DNA of 64,000 nt from contig NZ_CP039727.1 in NCBI RefSeq assembly GCF_005154805.1, forward strand, positions 3,221,501-3,285,500, given 5' to 3'. The notes beneath the pieces are model-generated. The model was given only the letters and a program-made list of their open reading frames with translations, was not told the origin of the DNA and searched no databases. This document shows, in pieces, positions 19,218 through 27,231 of the stretch; positions within the stretch are counted from its first letter, which is position 1; the number at the start of each line of letters is the position of its first letter. This DNA comes from Bacillus sp. S3 (GTDB lineage: Bacteria; Bacillota; Bacilli; Bacillales; Cytobacillaceae). Position numbers and translations under genes: made by a program.

Positions 19218-19639
19218 CACTCTTGTTCATTTTGCTTTTGAATATCTCTCAATTGATCCACTCTGCCCTCGTCTTCTTCAAAAAACTGAACAAGGTCACC
19301 AATTCGATCAATAGAATCCCAGCTTAAATGATGTTCGATGCCTTCAACATCGGTATAAATATTTTCTTCTTTAACACCAATAATGTTAAGGAATTGTTCA
19401 AGTAAATCATGCCTAAAGACAAGCCGTTTACCAACTTTATTCCCTTTTGTCGTTAACCTTAGCCCTCGGTATTTCTCATAAACCAAATATTCATCTTTAT
19501 CAAGTTTTTGCACCATTTTCGTTACTGAGGAGGGATGGACAGACAGCGCTTCGGCAATATCTGAAACCCGAGCGTATCCTTTTTCTTCAATCAAAATATA
19601 GATTTGTTCAATATAATCTTCCATACTAGGTGTTGGCAT
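19217..19639 (-). CDS. mntR: Manganese-responsive transcriptional regulator MntR
   Basis: 140 aa, DtxR family, with an N-terminal winged helix ([22 protein letters not shown]). All six known Mn2+ ligands are conserved at the B. subtilis positions: Asp8, Glu11, His77, Glu99, Glu102, His103. It represses Mn uptake and activates Mn efflux genes in the presence of Mn2+. No Mn transporter adjoins it, so it acts in trans. GGAGG precedes the ATG. Confidence 0.95.
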   Translation of the reverse strand: MPTPSMEDYIEQIYILIEEKGYARVSDIAEALSVHPSSVTKMVQKLDKDEYLVYEKYRGLRLTTKGNKVGKRLVFRHDLLEQFLNIIGVKEENIYTDVEGIEHHLSWDSIDRIGDLVQFFEEDEGRVDQLRDIQKQNEQE

Positions 19640-19728
19640 CCCATAACCTCCAAAAAAATTACTCCATTAAAAGTTTACTATAGAAAAAATGGAGTGACAA
19701 GGCTCTTTATCACTTAATGCAGGAAACG

Positions 19729-21897
19729 TTATTTAGTTGATGTTTCCGCAAATGCAAATTTAACCTTTTTTTCTTGTTCATCAAGGATCAGCCGTGCGTT
19801 AAAGGTATTATCCCTATTAGTGAATCCTTCAATCAAGTCAGTCTTTCCTTCAGAAAGAAGCAGCTTAATATGTTTTTGAGTAATATTTTTCCCGAGGATT
19901 TTTTTAGAAATGGTAAAATTGCATTGATTCTTTTTATAATTACTGCAGCCGTAAAAACTACCCTTATCAATAATAGTTCCATCACATTTTTTACAAGGCC
20001 CAAGTTTTGTGACGGTATTTCTCCTTGTTCTTTGTTTTCCGGGGGTGAAGCTCTCAATTATTTCCTCAGAAAATGTCCAGCTGGCAGATTGATCCATACT
20101 AGAGGAAATTAAATGGACGACCATCTTTTTTGTTTGCTCCATAAAATGTATGGGCACCGCGGAACCCTCAGAAATTTCCTTTAGTTTTTGTTCCCATTTT
20201 GCAGTCATTTCTGGTGAAGCAAGGATTTCCTGACCTATTGCTCCAATTAATATTTTTGCTTTTGCCGTTGCATAAACCAAATTCTTTTTCACTTCAATGT
20301 ATAATCGATCCTTGAGCATCGTAATGATTCCGGCACGAGTAGCTTCCGTCCCAAGACCTTCAGTTCTTGTCAATACTTTTTCAAGTTCTTTATCATCAAT
20401 ATGCTTACCAGCCGTCTTCATTAATGTAATTAACTGACCTTCGGTGTAACGTTTTGGCGGCTGTGTCTGACTTTCTTTTACCTCTGCCTTTACCGTTTTC
20501 CCCTGCTCTCCCTTTTTCAGGTCAGGAAGTTCCGGCTCATCCTCACGTTCCTTTTGTTTAAGGACCTTTCTCCATCCTTGTTCAAGTTGTACCTTGCCCT
20601 TCGAAACAAATGCCGCGCGTCCATCAACTAATGTAGTAACGGTAGTATATTCAGCTACAGCATTATAGTAATGAGCGGCGATTAAACTGGTTACAATTAA
20701 ATCATAGAGTTGCCGTTCGTCTGGGCTAAGCCTATCCACATGTGGGATTTGTTCAGTAGGGATAATCGCATAGTGGTCCGTTACCTTCTTTTCATTGACA
20801 TATCGTTTATTATCCGCAATTGAGGCTATGGGTAATGGGAAAAAGCTTGCATATGCTTTTATATGACTCAATTTATTAAGAATTTCAGGAAAGGTATTGG
20901 CCTCTTCTTTTGTTACGTACTGCGAATCAGAGCGGGGGTAGGATACATGCCCTTTTTGATAGAGCTTTTGCAGGACATCTAGCGTTTTTTTCGGTGGAAA
21001 TTTAAAGCGTTTATTTGCCTCTGCCTGCAATGCAGATAAATTATAGAGTAACGGTGGTGAAAATTCTTTTCTCTCAGCTATTACATCTGCTACTTCAGCG
21101 GACTTTTCACGGCAAAAGGCAGCAACTTTTTCAGCCATTTCCTTTGTCTTAACGCGGGTTTCCCCTTCATTTTGCCACTTTCCGCTATATTTTTTGCCAT
21201 TGATGTCAAAATGGCCAACTACCTCCCAAAAGGGCTCGGATTTAAAATTCTCAATTTCCAGTTCCCTTTTTACAATGAGGGCTAACGTTGGCGTCTGTAC
21301 CCGGCCAACTGAAAATACATCTGAAAAACCTCTCTTCTGGAGCAGCAGGCTATAAAGCCTGGATCCATTCATTCCAACAACCCAATCCGCACAAGCTCGG
21401 GTATAGGCTTCAAAGTATAAACTTTTCGTCTCACTTTCATCTAACAACTTAGAAAAACCTTCGCGAATAGCGTTAGGTGTTAACGATGATATCCAAAGTC
21501 GTTTCATCGGTTTTTTACAATTGGTTAACCTTAAGATATTGCGGATGATTAGTTCACCTTCACGCCCGGCATCTCCTGCGTGGATTATTTCTGTAACAGC
21601 TGGGTTAGCAACCAGTTTTCTTATAACTGTAAATTGTTTTGCTTTATCTTTTGTAACTTCATACTTGAAATGTTCAGGTATGATTGGCAAGTTGTCCAAT
21701 GACCATTTTTTCCAGCCCGGTTCATACTTTTCCGGTGCCACGAGCTGACAAAGATGGCCAATCGCCCACGTGACATACGCCCCTTTTGTAAACGTTTCAT
21801 TAGGAAAAATCTCAATAAAGCCATTTTGTTTTTTATGTTTAAAAATTGAAGCTAATGTTGAGCCTTGGTCGGGTTTTTCAGCAATAATTAATTTCAT
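19729..21897 (-). CDS. topB: DNA topoisomerase III
   Basis: 722 aa, type IA topoisomerase. The Toprim domain begins MKLIIAEKPDQGSTLA and contains HAGDAGREGELIIRNI. The active-site Tyr is in GHVSYPRSDSQYV near residue 312. A C-terminal Cys4-type finger is visible (CKKCDGTIIDKGSFYGC). AAAAAGGAG precedes the ATG. It decatenates and relaxes DNA with single-stranded regions. There is no sign of a conjugative element, so this is the chromosomal copy. Confidence 0.95.
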   Translation of the reverse strand: MKLIIAEKPDQGSTLASIFKHKKQNGFIEIFPNETFTKGAYVTWAIGHLCQLVAPEKYEPGWKKWSLDNLPIIPEHFKYEVTKDKAKQFTVIRKLVANPAVTEIIHAGDAGREGELIIRNILRLTNCKKPMKRLWISSLTPNAIREGFSKLLDESETKSLYFEAYTRACADWVVGMNGSRLYSLLLQKRGFSDVFSVGRVQTPTLALIVKRELEIENFKSEPFWEVVGHFDINGKKYSGKWQNEGETRVKTKEMAEKVAAFCREKSAEVADVIAERKEFSPPLLYNLSALQAEANKRFKFPPKKTLDVLQKLYQKGHVSYPRSDSQYVTKEEANTFPEILNKLSHIKAYASFFPLPIASIADNKRYVNEKKVTDHYAIIPTEQIPHVDRLSPDERQLYDLIVTSLIAAHYYNAVAEYTTVTTLVDGRAAFVSKGKVQLEQGWRKVLKQKEREDEPELPDLKKGEQGKTVKAEVKESQTQPPKRYTEGQLITLMKTAGKHIDDKELEKVLTRTEGLGTEATRAGIITMLKDRLYIEVKKNLVYATAKAKILIGAIGQEILASPEMTAKWEQKLKEISEGSAVPIHFMEQTKKMVVHLISSSMDQSASWTFSEEIIESFTPGKQRTRRNTVTKLGPCKKCDGTIIDKGSFYGCSNYKKNQCNFTISKKILGKNITQKHIKLLLSEGKTDLIEGFTNRDNTFNARLILDEQEKKVKFAFAETSTK

Positions 21898-21974
21898 TTA
21901 TTTATGCTCCTTTTTACAGCATCCCGGATTCATTTTCCCACTTCAAGAGAGTTTCGTAAAGAGATAAAAAATGA

Positions 21975-22003
21975 AATAGGGGTGCCAAATTATTATGGCC
22001 CCC
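21975..22003 (-). terminator. Possible terminator after the 22028 gene
   Basis: Minus strand GGGGGCCA / TGGCACCCC with a bulged A and a short T-rich tail. Confidence 0.45.
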
Positions 22004-22027
22004 TTGGAAAACAATCTATTTATTTAA

Positions 22028-22309
22028 CTATTTTAATCCTTTGATGCTTTCTCCCTGGATATACCAATTTTCTTCAGGAACGATATTGGATACCGTTAAT
22101 ATTAAAGATGGAATTCTTTCTACATCGAAGACAATGGCACCTATTTTTTTCGCAAACATAATAAAGGCACTACCATGAGAAAAATTGGCTAAATCATCGC
22201 CAATATGCAGCAGTGACATCAAAATCGCCTGCTTTTCATCTGCCTCAATAGAAATTTGTGGTGAGAATCTTAAAATCCAATCCTCTCCCTCGACTGAAAA
22301 TCGGAACAT
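22028..22309 (-). CDS. Conserved hypothetical protein
   Basis: 93 aa from ATG 22309, chosen over ATG 22330 because AGAGGTGG lies before it at good spacing. It is a soluble alpha/beta protein with no motif I recognise (GEDWILRFSPQISIEAD; HGSAFIMFAKKIGAIVF). It lies between topB and cspD and has its own hairpin downstream. A real gene is supported by RBS and coding character only. Confidence 0.6.
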   Translation of the reverse strand: MFRFSVEGEDWILRFSPQISIEADEKQAILMSLLHIGDDLANFSHGSAFIMFAKKIGAIVFDVERIPSLILTVSNIVPEENWYIQGESIKGLK

Positions 22310-22455
22310 GTGGGACCCCACCTCTAACATGTTAAAGTTATTAATTTAACATATGAGATAGAGCCATTATTATGTTAAGTTACAAGTTAAATTCAGACTT
22401 TTTTATTTATTTGTTGAAACCTGAATATTTTAGGCAAAAAACAGTCTGCACTTCC

Positions 22456-22484
22456 TTGACTGTCCATTTTCATTATTGTATATT
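22456..22484 (+). promoter_or_regulatory. Sigma-A promoter of cspD
   Basis: TTGACT (22456-22461), 17-base spacer, TATATT (22479-22484). It gives a leader of about 100 bases containing a GGCACCA/TGGTGTC hairpin at 22549-22567, typical of cold-shock mRNAs with structured leaders. Confidence 0.8.
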
Positions 22485-22591
22485 AAAAGCATCATGTAAC
22501 CGAATAACAAAAATTGTTCATTTGCTGCATGAAAATATTTAACTTTGGCACCAACAGATGGTGTCTTGAAAGGCTTAGGAGGAAGAAGTAC

Positions 22592-22792
22592 ATGCAAAAC
22601 GGTAAAGTAAAATGGTTTAACAACGAAAAAGGCTTTGGGTTTATCGAAGTTGAAGGCGGCGACGATGTATTCGTACATTTCAGCGCAATCCAAGGCGAAG
22701 GCTTCAAATCTTTAGAAGAAGGCCAAGAAGTTTCTTTCGAAATCGTTGAAGGAAACCGTGGACCACAAGCTGCAAACGTTGTAAAACTATAA
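22592..22792 (+). CDS. cspD: Cold shock protein CspD
   Basis: 66 aa from ATG 22592 with AGGAGG upstream; an in-frame upstream ATG at 22514 lies in the leader and lacks an RBS. The RNP1 motif KGFGFIEV and RNP2 VFVHFSAI are intact. It binds single-stranded nucleic acid as an RNA chaperone. It is nearly identical to B. subtilis CspD as I recall it, and lies in the equivalent region. Confidence 0.95.
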   Translation: MQNGKVKWFNNEKGFGFIEVEGGDDVFVHFSAIQGEGFKSLEEGQEVSFEIVEGNRGPQAANVVKL

Positions 22793-22815
22793 TCTTTAAA
22801 TAATAATGACCGATC

Positions 22816-22848
22816 AAAGGCTGACGATTTTCGTCAGCCTTTTTATTT
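22816..22848 (+). terminator. Terminator of cspD
   Basis: AGGCTGACGA / TCGTCAGCCT 10-bp stem with a TTT loop, then TTTTATTT. Confidence 0.9.
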
Positions 22849-22856
22849 CAATTAAA

Positions 22857-23042
22857 TCACTTAAGTTTGCTTCCAACCTCTTGCAGTTTAATACCTATCG
22901 TACATTGCGAAATACAGAAACGATGTGCCAATCTCCGCCCGCCGTCTTTTTTTAAATGCTGATGTAAAAAACAGCCGTCACAATATTGTTTCATCAACTC
23001 TTCTGCTTGGCTAAAAAGTTCTTTTCTGACTGAATGCTTCAT
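22857..23042 (-). CDS. ypeQ: Small zinc-finger protein (YpeQ-like)
   Basis: 61 aa with four potential Zn ligands arranged CDGCFLHQH ... HRFCISQC, the pattern of the small zinc-finger family that includes YpeQ. It follows ypeP by 20 bases on the same strand and is probably co-transcribed. The function is unknown. Confidence 0.75.
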   Translation of the reverse strand: MKHSVRKELFSQAEELMKQYCDGCFLHQHLKKDGGRRLAHRFCISQCTIGIKLQEVGSKLK

Positions 23043-23062
23043 TACTACTGAGCACCCTCTTT

Positions 23063-23719
23063 TTATAGTATTAATGTTTTGGCGAAGATTTCTTTTCCTT
23101 CTAAAGCTTGAGTAGCCAATTTATCTGACTCCTTATTATCTTTTCTAGGAATGACTGTATATTTTGCCACAATTCCGAGTGCTTTCATTTTTTCTTCAAT
23201 CCGGTCAAGCCATCGGTTTAGCGTTTCTTCATAACATGGCCATTCTCCTTCAAGCTGCTTTAAAACTCCCTGTGAATCACCTCTAAATTCACAGGAAAGA
23301 TGTTGGACTCCCAAATCTTCTAAAATATTTAATGCATAATAAAAAGCCGCGTATTCTGCTTCGTTGTTGGATTCCATTTCATTAAAGCGAGCGTTTGCCC
23401 GGATGCGGTATTTCTTTTTTCCTTGTTTAAAAAAGATCACAGCCCCAAGCCCTGCCTGATTTGTTTCCTTATGAAATCCACCATCAAAATAAATGGTAAT
23501 ATCATGGGGATCATCCTCGATTTCCGTTAACAGCTTTTTCATTTCTTTTAGTATCCAAGATGTCCCCTTTTCATCATAAAAATACAATTCTGTTACCTTT
23601 CCGGTTCCTTCAAGCTCTTCGCCCATTTGCAGGGCTACTTCCCCTGCTGCCCATTCAGATGAACATTGGACTTTTTCATTTGTTTTTAGTTTGTAGTTCC
23701 ACTCGAGCCTATATTTCAT
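23063..23719 (-). CDS. ypeP: Reverse-transcriptase-like RNase H domain protein (YpeP)
   Basis: 218 aa from ATG 23719, selected because GAGAGG precedes it; the longer frame to 23773 has no RBS. The C-terminal two thirds form an RNase H fold with the carboxylates in ITIYFDGGF, NNEAEYAAFY, FRGDSQGV and NKESDKLA. The N-terminal about 80 residues are an extra domain (ALQMGEELEGTGKVTELYFYD). It is divergent from a second RNase H-like gene. Nuclease activity is possible but B. subtilis relatives are poorly characterised. Confidence 0.82.
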   Translation of the reverse strand: MKYRLEWNYKLKTNEKVQCSSEWAAGEVALQMGEELEGTGKVTELYFYDEKGTSWILKEMKKLLTEIEDDPHDITIYFDGGFHKETNQAGLGAVIFFKQGKKKYRIRANARFNEMESNNEAEYAAFYYALNILEDLGVQHLSCEFRGDSQGVLKQLEGEWPCYEETLNRWLDRIEEKMKALGIVAKYTVIPRKDNKESDKLATQALEGKEIFAKTLIL

Positions 23720-23890
23720 TGTTTTCAGCCTCTCAAGATTGAATTTCATGGTCTTACCAACTAGCTTATTCATTTTGCCAATAAATATATATATTTTTAT
23801 TCAAAACCACAGAGAGCTTAAAATATTTTCCCGTATTACTGTATTAAAATATGTTAAACTTTCATTATGATCATACAGGAGGAATCTGAA

Positions 23891-24283
23891 TTGATTGAAG
23901 TATATATTGATGGAGCAAGTGCCGGTAACCCCGGTCAAAGCGGGGCTGGGATTTTTATTAAGGCACATGGCACAACGGAAAAATATTCACTGCCGCTAGG
24001 CATTATGTCAAATCATGAAGCTGAATTTCATGCTTTTATTCAAGCTTTAAACATCTGCTTAACTAAAGGATTCGTCCATTCAGTGGTATCGTTTCGTACG
24101 GATTCAGAATTAGTAAGTAGATCAGTCGAAAAAGAGTTTGTCAAAAATAAATTGTATGCTCCCTTACTTGAAGAAGCATTACAGTTAACGAAAGAAATCG
24201 ATTTATTCTTTATGAAATGGATTCCAAGTTCCGAAAACAAAGTGGCAGATGAATTAGCACGAAAGGCCATCCAAAAAAATTAG
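23891..24283 (+). CDS. ypdQ: Ribonuclease HI-like protein (YpdQ-like)
   Basis: 130 aa from TTG 23891, preceded by AGGAGG 8 bases upstream. The four RNase HI carboxylates are all present: Asp in VYIDGASAGNP, Glu in NHEAEFHAF, Asp in FRTDSELV and Asp in NKVADELA. It lacks a basic protrusion, like YpdQ. Reports on the B. subtilis relative suggest weak or no activity, so catalysis should not be assumed. Confidence 0.82.
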   Translation: MIEVYIDGASAGNPGQSGAGIFIKAHGTTEKYSLPLGIMSNHEAEFHAFIQALNICLTKGFVHSVVSFRTDSELVSRSVEKEFVKNKLYAPLLEEALQLTKEIDLFFMKWIPSSENKVADELARKAIQKN

Positions 24284-24320
24284 TTCCGTTACAAAAGAAA
24301 GAAAACGTCTTGAGGTAAGT

Positions 24321-24350
24321 AAAAAACTCCCGTTCATGGGAGTTTTTCGC
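24321..24350. terminator. Bidirectional terminator
   Basis: AAAAAACTCCC and GGGAGTTTTT pair around GTTCAT; it serves the RNase H gene on the plus strand and the 24351 gene on the minus strand. Confidence 0.85.
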
Positions 24351-24626
24351 TTAAATTGCGAGTAATTCTTGTTTCTTTACAAAATGTATAGCGGCTTTCC
24401 TTGTGTTAATCTGATTTGAAATAAATGTTTCCAGCAATGACATATAAAAACTGCCGTCAAAGCTCTTTTGAGCCTTTAACGTTAACTCTATTGCTGTATT
24501 GGTCATTTCATCTGAAGCATTTGTATAATGTTTCCCGAAGAAAATAAAGCCAACGGCATCTTCTTGAAAATGAAAGCCTTTTCCCGTCAAGTAGCACAAA
24601 TACTCTTCAACTGTTTGCACAGACAA
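24351..24626 (-). CDS. Conserved hypothetical protein
   Basis: 91 aa from TTG 24626 with GGAGAGGA upstream. It is a soluble protein; helical patterns such as AIELTLKAQKSFDGSFY and NTRKAAIHFVKKQ are visible. I do not recognise a family with confidence. It is placed between the RNase H pair and the PAP2-like gene, as small hypotheticals are in related bacilli. Confidence 0.65.
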   Translation of the reverse strand: MSVQTVEEYLCYLTGKGFHFQEDAVGFIFFGKHYTNASDEMTNTAIELTLKAQKSFDGSFYMSLLETFISNQINTRKAAIHFVKKQELLAI

Positions 24627-24667
24627 CCCATTCCTCTCCCCACGGTATTCGAAATATGAATATCCCC

Positions 24668-25159
24668 TTAAAATCTTACCCTAAAAGTTTGGGCTTTTCT
24701 ATTCTTTTTTGTACATAAATGACCAATAGCCCCGACCGCTATACCCAACAGGGCACCACCAAGCACTTCTTCAGGCTGGTGTCCTAACATTTCTTTTAAC
24801 TTCTTTGGAGATTCCTGTTTTACTTCAACACTTTCTTCTTTATGAATTTTTTCGATTAATTCATTCATGGAGTTTACCTTTAATGTAAGTTCGCCTGTCT
24901 GCCTCCTGACACCTTGTGCATCATACATAACAATTAATCCATACACAAGAGAAAGCGCAAAATCGAAGGTTGGCAGCCCTCTTTGCAGAGCAATATAGGT
25001 GGTTAATGTGGAAACTCCAGCAGAATGTGAGCTAGGCATGCCGCCCGTACCGAAAAATAACTCAGGCCGCCATTCCTTCTTTTTCACATAATGAATTGGT
25101 ATTTTCACAGCTTGGGCAAGTCCAATGCTAAAAAGTGCCAAATAAACACCCTTATTCAT
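24668..25159 (-). CDS. Divergent PAP2-family membrane protein
   Basis: 163 aa. GGMPSSHSAGVSTLTTY carries the Ser-His element of the acid-phosphatase (PAP2) fold in the divergent DUF212 form, and YDAQGVRRQTGE matches the family's second block. Three to four hydrophobic segments flank them. A lipid-phosphatase role is possible; related B. subtilis YuiD is uncharacterised. It is divergent from sspL. Confidence 0.82.
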   Translation of the reverse strand: MNKGVYLALFSIGLAQAVKIPIHYVKKKEWRPELFFGTGGMPSSHSAGVSTLTTYIALQRGLPTFDFALSLVYGLIVMYDAQGVRRQTGELTLKVNSMNELIEKIHKEESVEVKQESPKKLKEMLGHQPEEVLGGALLGIAVGAIGHLCTKKNRKAQTFRVRF

Positions 25160-25193
25160 TTTTTATCACCTCTCATATTATTGTTAGAGAACA

Positions 25194-25223
25194 TGAGTTG
25201 GATTATTCCATATGGAAATACTA
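25194..25223 (+). promoter_or_regulatory. Candidate forespore (sigma-F/G) promoter of sspL
   Basis: TGAGTT (25194-25199) and AATACTA (25217-25223) with 17 bases between resemble the sigma-G elements TGAATA and CATACTA. The RBS and start of the spore protein gene follow about 20 bases later. Confidence 0.5.
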
Positions 25224-25245
25224 CTTTTAATGGGAGGTGATCTTG

Positions 25246-25383
25246 ATGGGAAAAGGCGCTAGCAGAAACCGCGGTGTAAAGGCACCTGGAGTGAATCCAC
25301 AAGGATATGGACAAGATGCAGAATTTGCCGAGGAACCAAAGAGTAAGCTTGAAAATGCTGCAAAGAAAAAGAACACAAAATAA
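25246..25383 (+). CDS. sspL: Small acid-soluble spore protein L-like
   Basis: 45 aa, too short for usual ORF cut-offs. GGGAGGTGAT precedes the ATG. The sequence is Gly/Lys rich, with GVNPQG in the middle and EEPKSKLENAAKKKNTK at the end, matching SspL features (TPQG, PKTELEERAKKSNTK). Such proteins are packaged in the forespore; a loss-of-function effect is minor in B. subtilis. The adjacent ypcP matches the expected neighbourhood. Confidence 0.75.
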   Translation: MGKGASRNRGVKAPGVNPQGYGQDAEFAEEPKSKLENAAKKKNTK

Positions 25384-25394
25384 CATATTTTTAC

Positions 25395-25433
25395 CAAAAA
25401 AGGTTGTCCCTGACTCGAGACAACCTTTTGCTG
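25395..25433. terminator. Bidirectional terminator between sspL and ypcP
   Basis: AAAAGGTTGTC / GACAACCTTTT 11-bp stem flanked by A and T runs on both sides. Confidence 0.85.
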
Positions 25434-25436
25434 CTT

Positions 25437-26330
25437 TTAAGAAATAATCGCTTCGTCCAACGACATCAGCCGTTGTACTCCACGCAGTTCAATTTCCATT
25501 AATTTATTTAAAGCTTTCTCTTTTTCAATTCGCAGTCCTGCCTCTTCAAAGACACAGTTAACAGGAACATCGCATTTTATTTCCGCAAGAATCCTTGAAA
25601 TATGGAGCATGTCTAAGTCCTGCTCAATTTTTGTTTTATTGGATTTCGACAATCGATCTAGGTTCTCTATAATACCCTCAATATGTTCAAATTCTTGTAA
25701 AAGCTTCAATGCCGTCTTTTCACCGATTCCCCTCACACCCGGATAATTATCACTTGTATCACCCATTAGAGCTTTTAAATCAATCATCTGTCTAGGAGTA
25801 ATCCCTTTTTCTTCAAAAAAGGTTTCCGGCGTGTGAACAAGGTAATTCCCGTACCCTTTTTTCATCAAAATAACGGAGATGCTTTCGTCAAGGAGCTGGA
25901 GGATATCCTGATCACCAGTTAATATCGACACATGTGCATCATGCTTCATTTGATTGGCAATCGTTCCGATACAATCATCCGCTTCAAAACCTTCTAATCC
26001 GATATTGGGAATATCGAAGGATGCAACAACTTCCTTGACTAAATCAAATTGCGGGATAAGCTCGACAGGGGCTTCTCCCCGATTTCCCTTATAATCCGGA
26101 AATAATTCAGTGCGGAAGGTTTTACTGCCCATATCCCAGCAAACAACAAGGTGTGATGGTTTGAATGAGTTTACTGCTGTAAATAAATGTTTAATGAATC
26201 CGTGAATTCCATTTGTTGGAATTCCTTTAGAATTTATCATAAATTGACCTGTTACTGCTGTAGCATAAAAGGCGCGGAATAACAGGGCCATTCCATCAAC
26301 AAGCATAAGTGAAGGTTTTTGATTTTCCAT
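25437..26330 (-). CDS. ypcP: 5'-3' exonuclease (YpcP)
   Basis: 297 aa, a stand-alone flap/5'-exonuclease domain like the N-terminus of DNA polymerase I. Metal-binding Asp clusters are seen in LMLVDGMALLFRAF, LEGFEADDCIGT, ILTGDQDILQLL and LKALMGDTSDNYPGV, and a helix-hairpin-helix follows (GVRGIGEKTALKLL). It is predicted to remove RNA primers or flaps alongside PolA. Confidence 0.93.
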   Translation of the reverse strand: MENQKPSLMLVDGMALLFRAFYATAVTGQFMINSKGIPTNGIHGFIKHLFTAVNSFKPSHLVVCWDMGSKTFRTELFPDYKGNRGEAPVELIPQFDLVKEVVASFDIPNIGLEGFEADDCIGTIANQMKHDAHVSILTGDQDILQLLDESISVILMKKGYGNYLVHTPETFFEEKGITPRQMIDLKALMGDTSDNYPGVRGIGEKTALKLLQEFEHIEGIIENLDRLSKSNKTKIEQDLDMLHISRILAEIKCDVPVNCVFEEAGLRIEKEKALNKLMEIELRGVQRLMSLDEAIIS

Positions 26331-26395
26331 TCTCTCAGTCCCTCCTATAAAAAAAACAATACGAGAACCATTATAACATAAGAAGGACTGATATA

Positions 26396-27217
26396 TTATA
26401 GGATATTATTTTCCTCATAAGAGATCCAGTCGCTAAAACTGCCAACATAAAGCTTAACCTTTTTAAAACCAGCTTCCTTTAAAGTGAGGAAATTAGGGAC
26501 AGCCGTGATCCCCGACCCACAATAAACGATAATTTGACTCTCAGGGTCAAGGTCATGAAACCGTTGTTTTTGTTCCTCAACTGGTAAATATTTATTGTTT
26601 TGTAAACCGTTCATCCATGGCTTATTGAGTGCTCCTGGGATGCGGCCGGCTTTTTTATCAATTGGTTCCTCTATACCAAGAAAACGCTTTTCTTCGCGGG
26701 AGTCGATAAGAATTTTGTCCCGTTTTTTAACGGCTTCCCTCACCTCTTCTACATCCGCCATTAGTTCAGATCTAAAATTGACATGAAAAACCGCTTTTTC
26801 AAAGTTTGGAATATCCTTCGTTATTGGATTATCGCCAACAATCCAGCCACTATATCCGCCATCAAGAACATACGCCTGTTCATGGCCAAGATATTGCAGT
26901 AACCACCAAAACCGGGCAGCATATTGCCCTTCACCGCTATCATAGGCTATGACTGTTGTATCGTCACCAATACCAGCAGCCTCAAGCTTCCTAACGAACT
27001 CAGCTGTATCTGGCAATGGATGCCGTCCGCCATGATCTCCAACCGGCGCTGACAGATCCTGTTCTACATCAAAGAATACAGCACCAGGCACATGACCGAT
27101 TAAATAGTCCTTTTTCCCTTTTTCGGGTTCTGCCAATGAATAACGGCAATCAATAATTCTAATATTATTTTCATTTAAATGATTCAAAACCCAATCCTGT
27201 TCTTTCACAAATTTCAT
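26396..27217 (-). CDS. Sulfurtransferase (tandem rhodanese)
   Basis: 273 aa with two rhodanese domains. The catalytic Cys is in IVYCGSGITAVPN near residue 238 (CGSGIT loop, like mercaptopyruvate/thiosulfate sulfurtransferases); the first domain has no Cys at the equivalent place. ARFWWLLQYLGH and VLDGGYSGW are conserved family blocks. AAGGGGG precedes the ATG. It is located after dynA and probably co-transcribed (14-base gap). Confidence 0.9.
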   Translation of the reverse strand: MKFVKEQDWVLNHLNENNIRIIDCRYSLAEPEKGKKDYLIGHVPGAVFFDVEQDLSAPVGDHGGRHPLPDTAEFVRKLEAAGIGDDTTVIAYDSGEGQYAARFWWLLQYLGHEQAYVLDGGYSGWIVGDNPITKDIPNFEKAVFHVNFRSELMADVEEVREAVKKRDKILIDSREEKRFLGIEEPIDKKAGRIPGALNKPWMNGLQNNKYLPVEEQKQRFHDLDPESQIIVYCGSGITAVPNFLTLKEAGFKKVKLYVGSFSDWISYEENNIL

Positions 27218-27231
27218 TTGCCAGTGCCCCC

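Noticed and set aside
22320..22345. Inverted repeat AACATGT...ACATGTT near the 22028 gene start
   Set aside because: The arms are short and overlap the RBS and alternative start; no regulator consensus matches.
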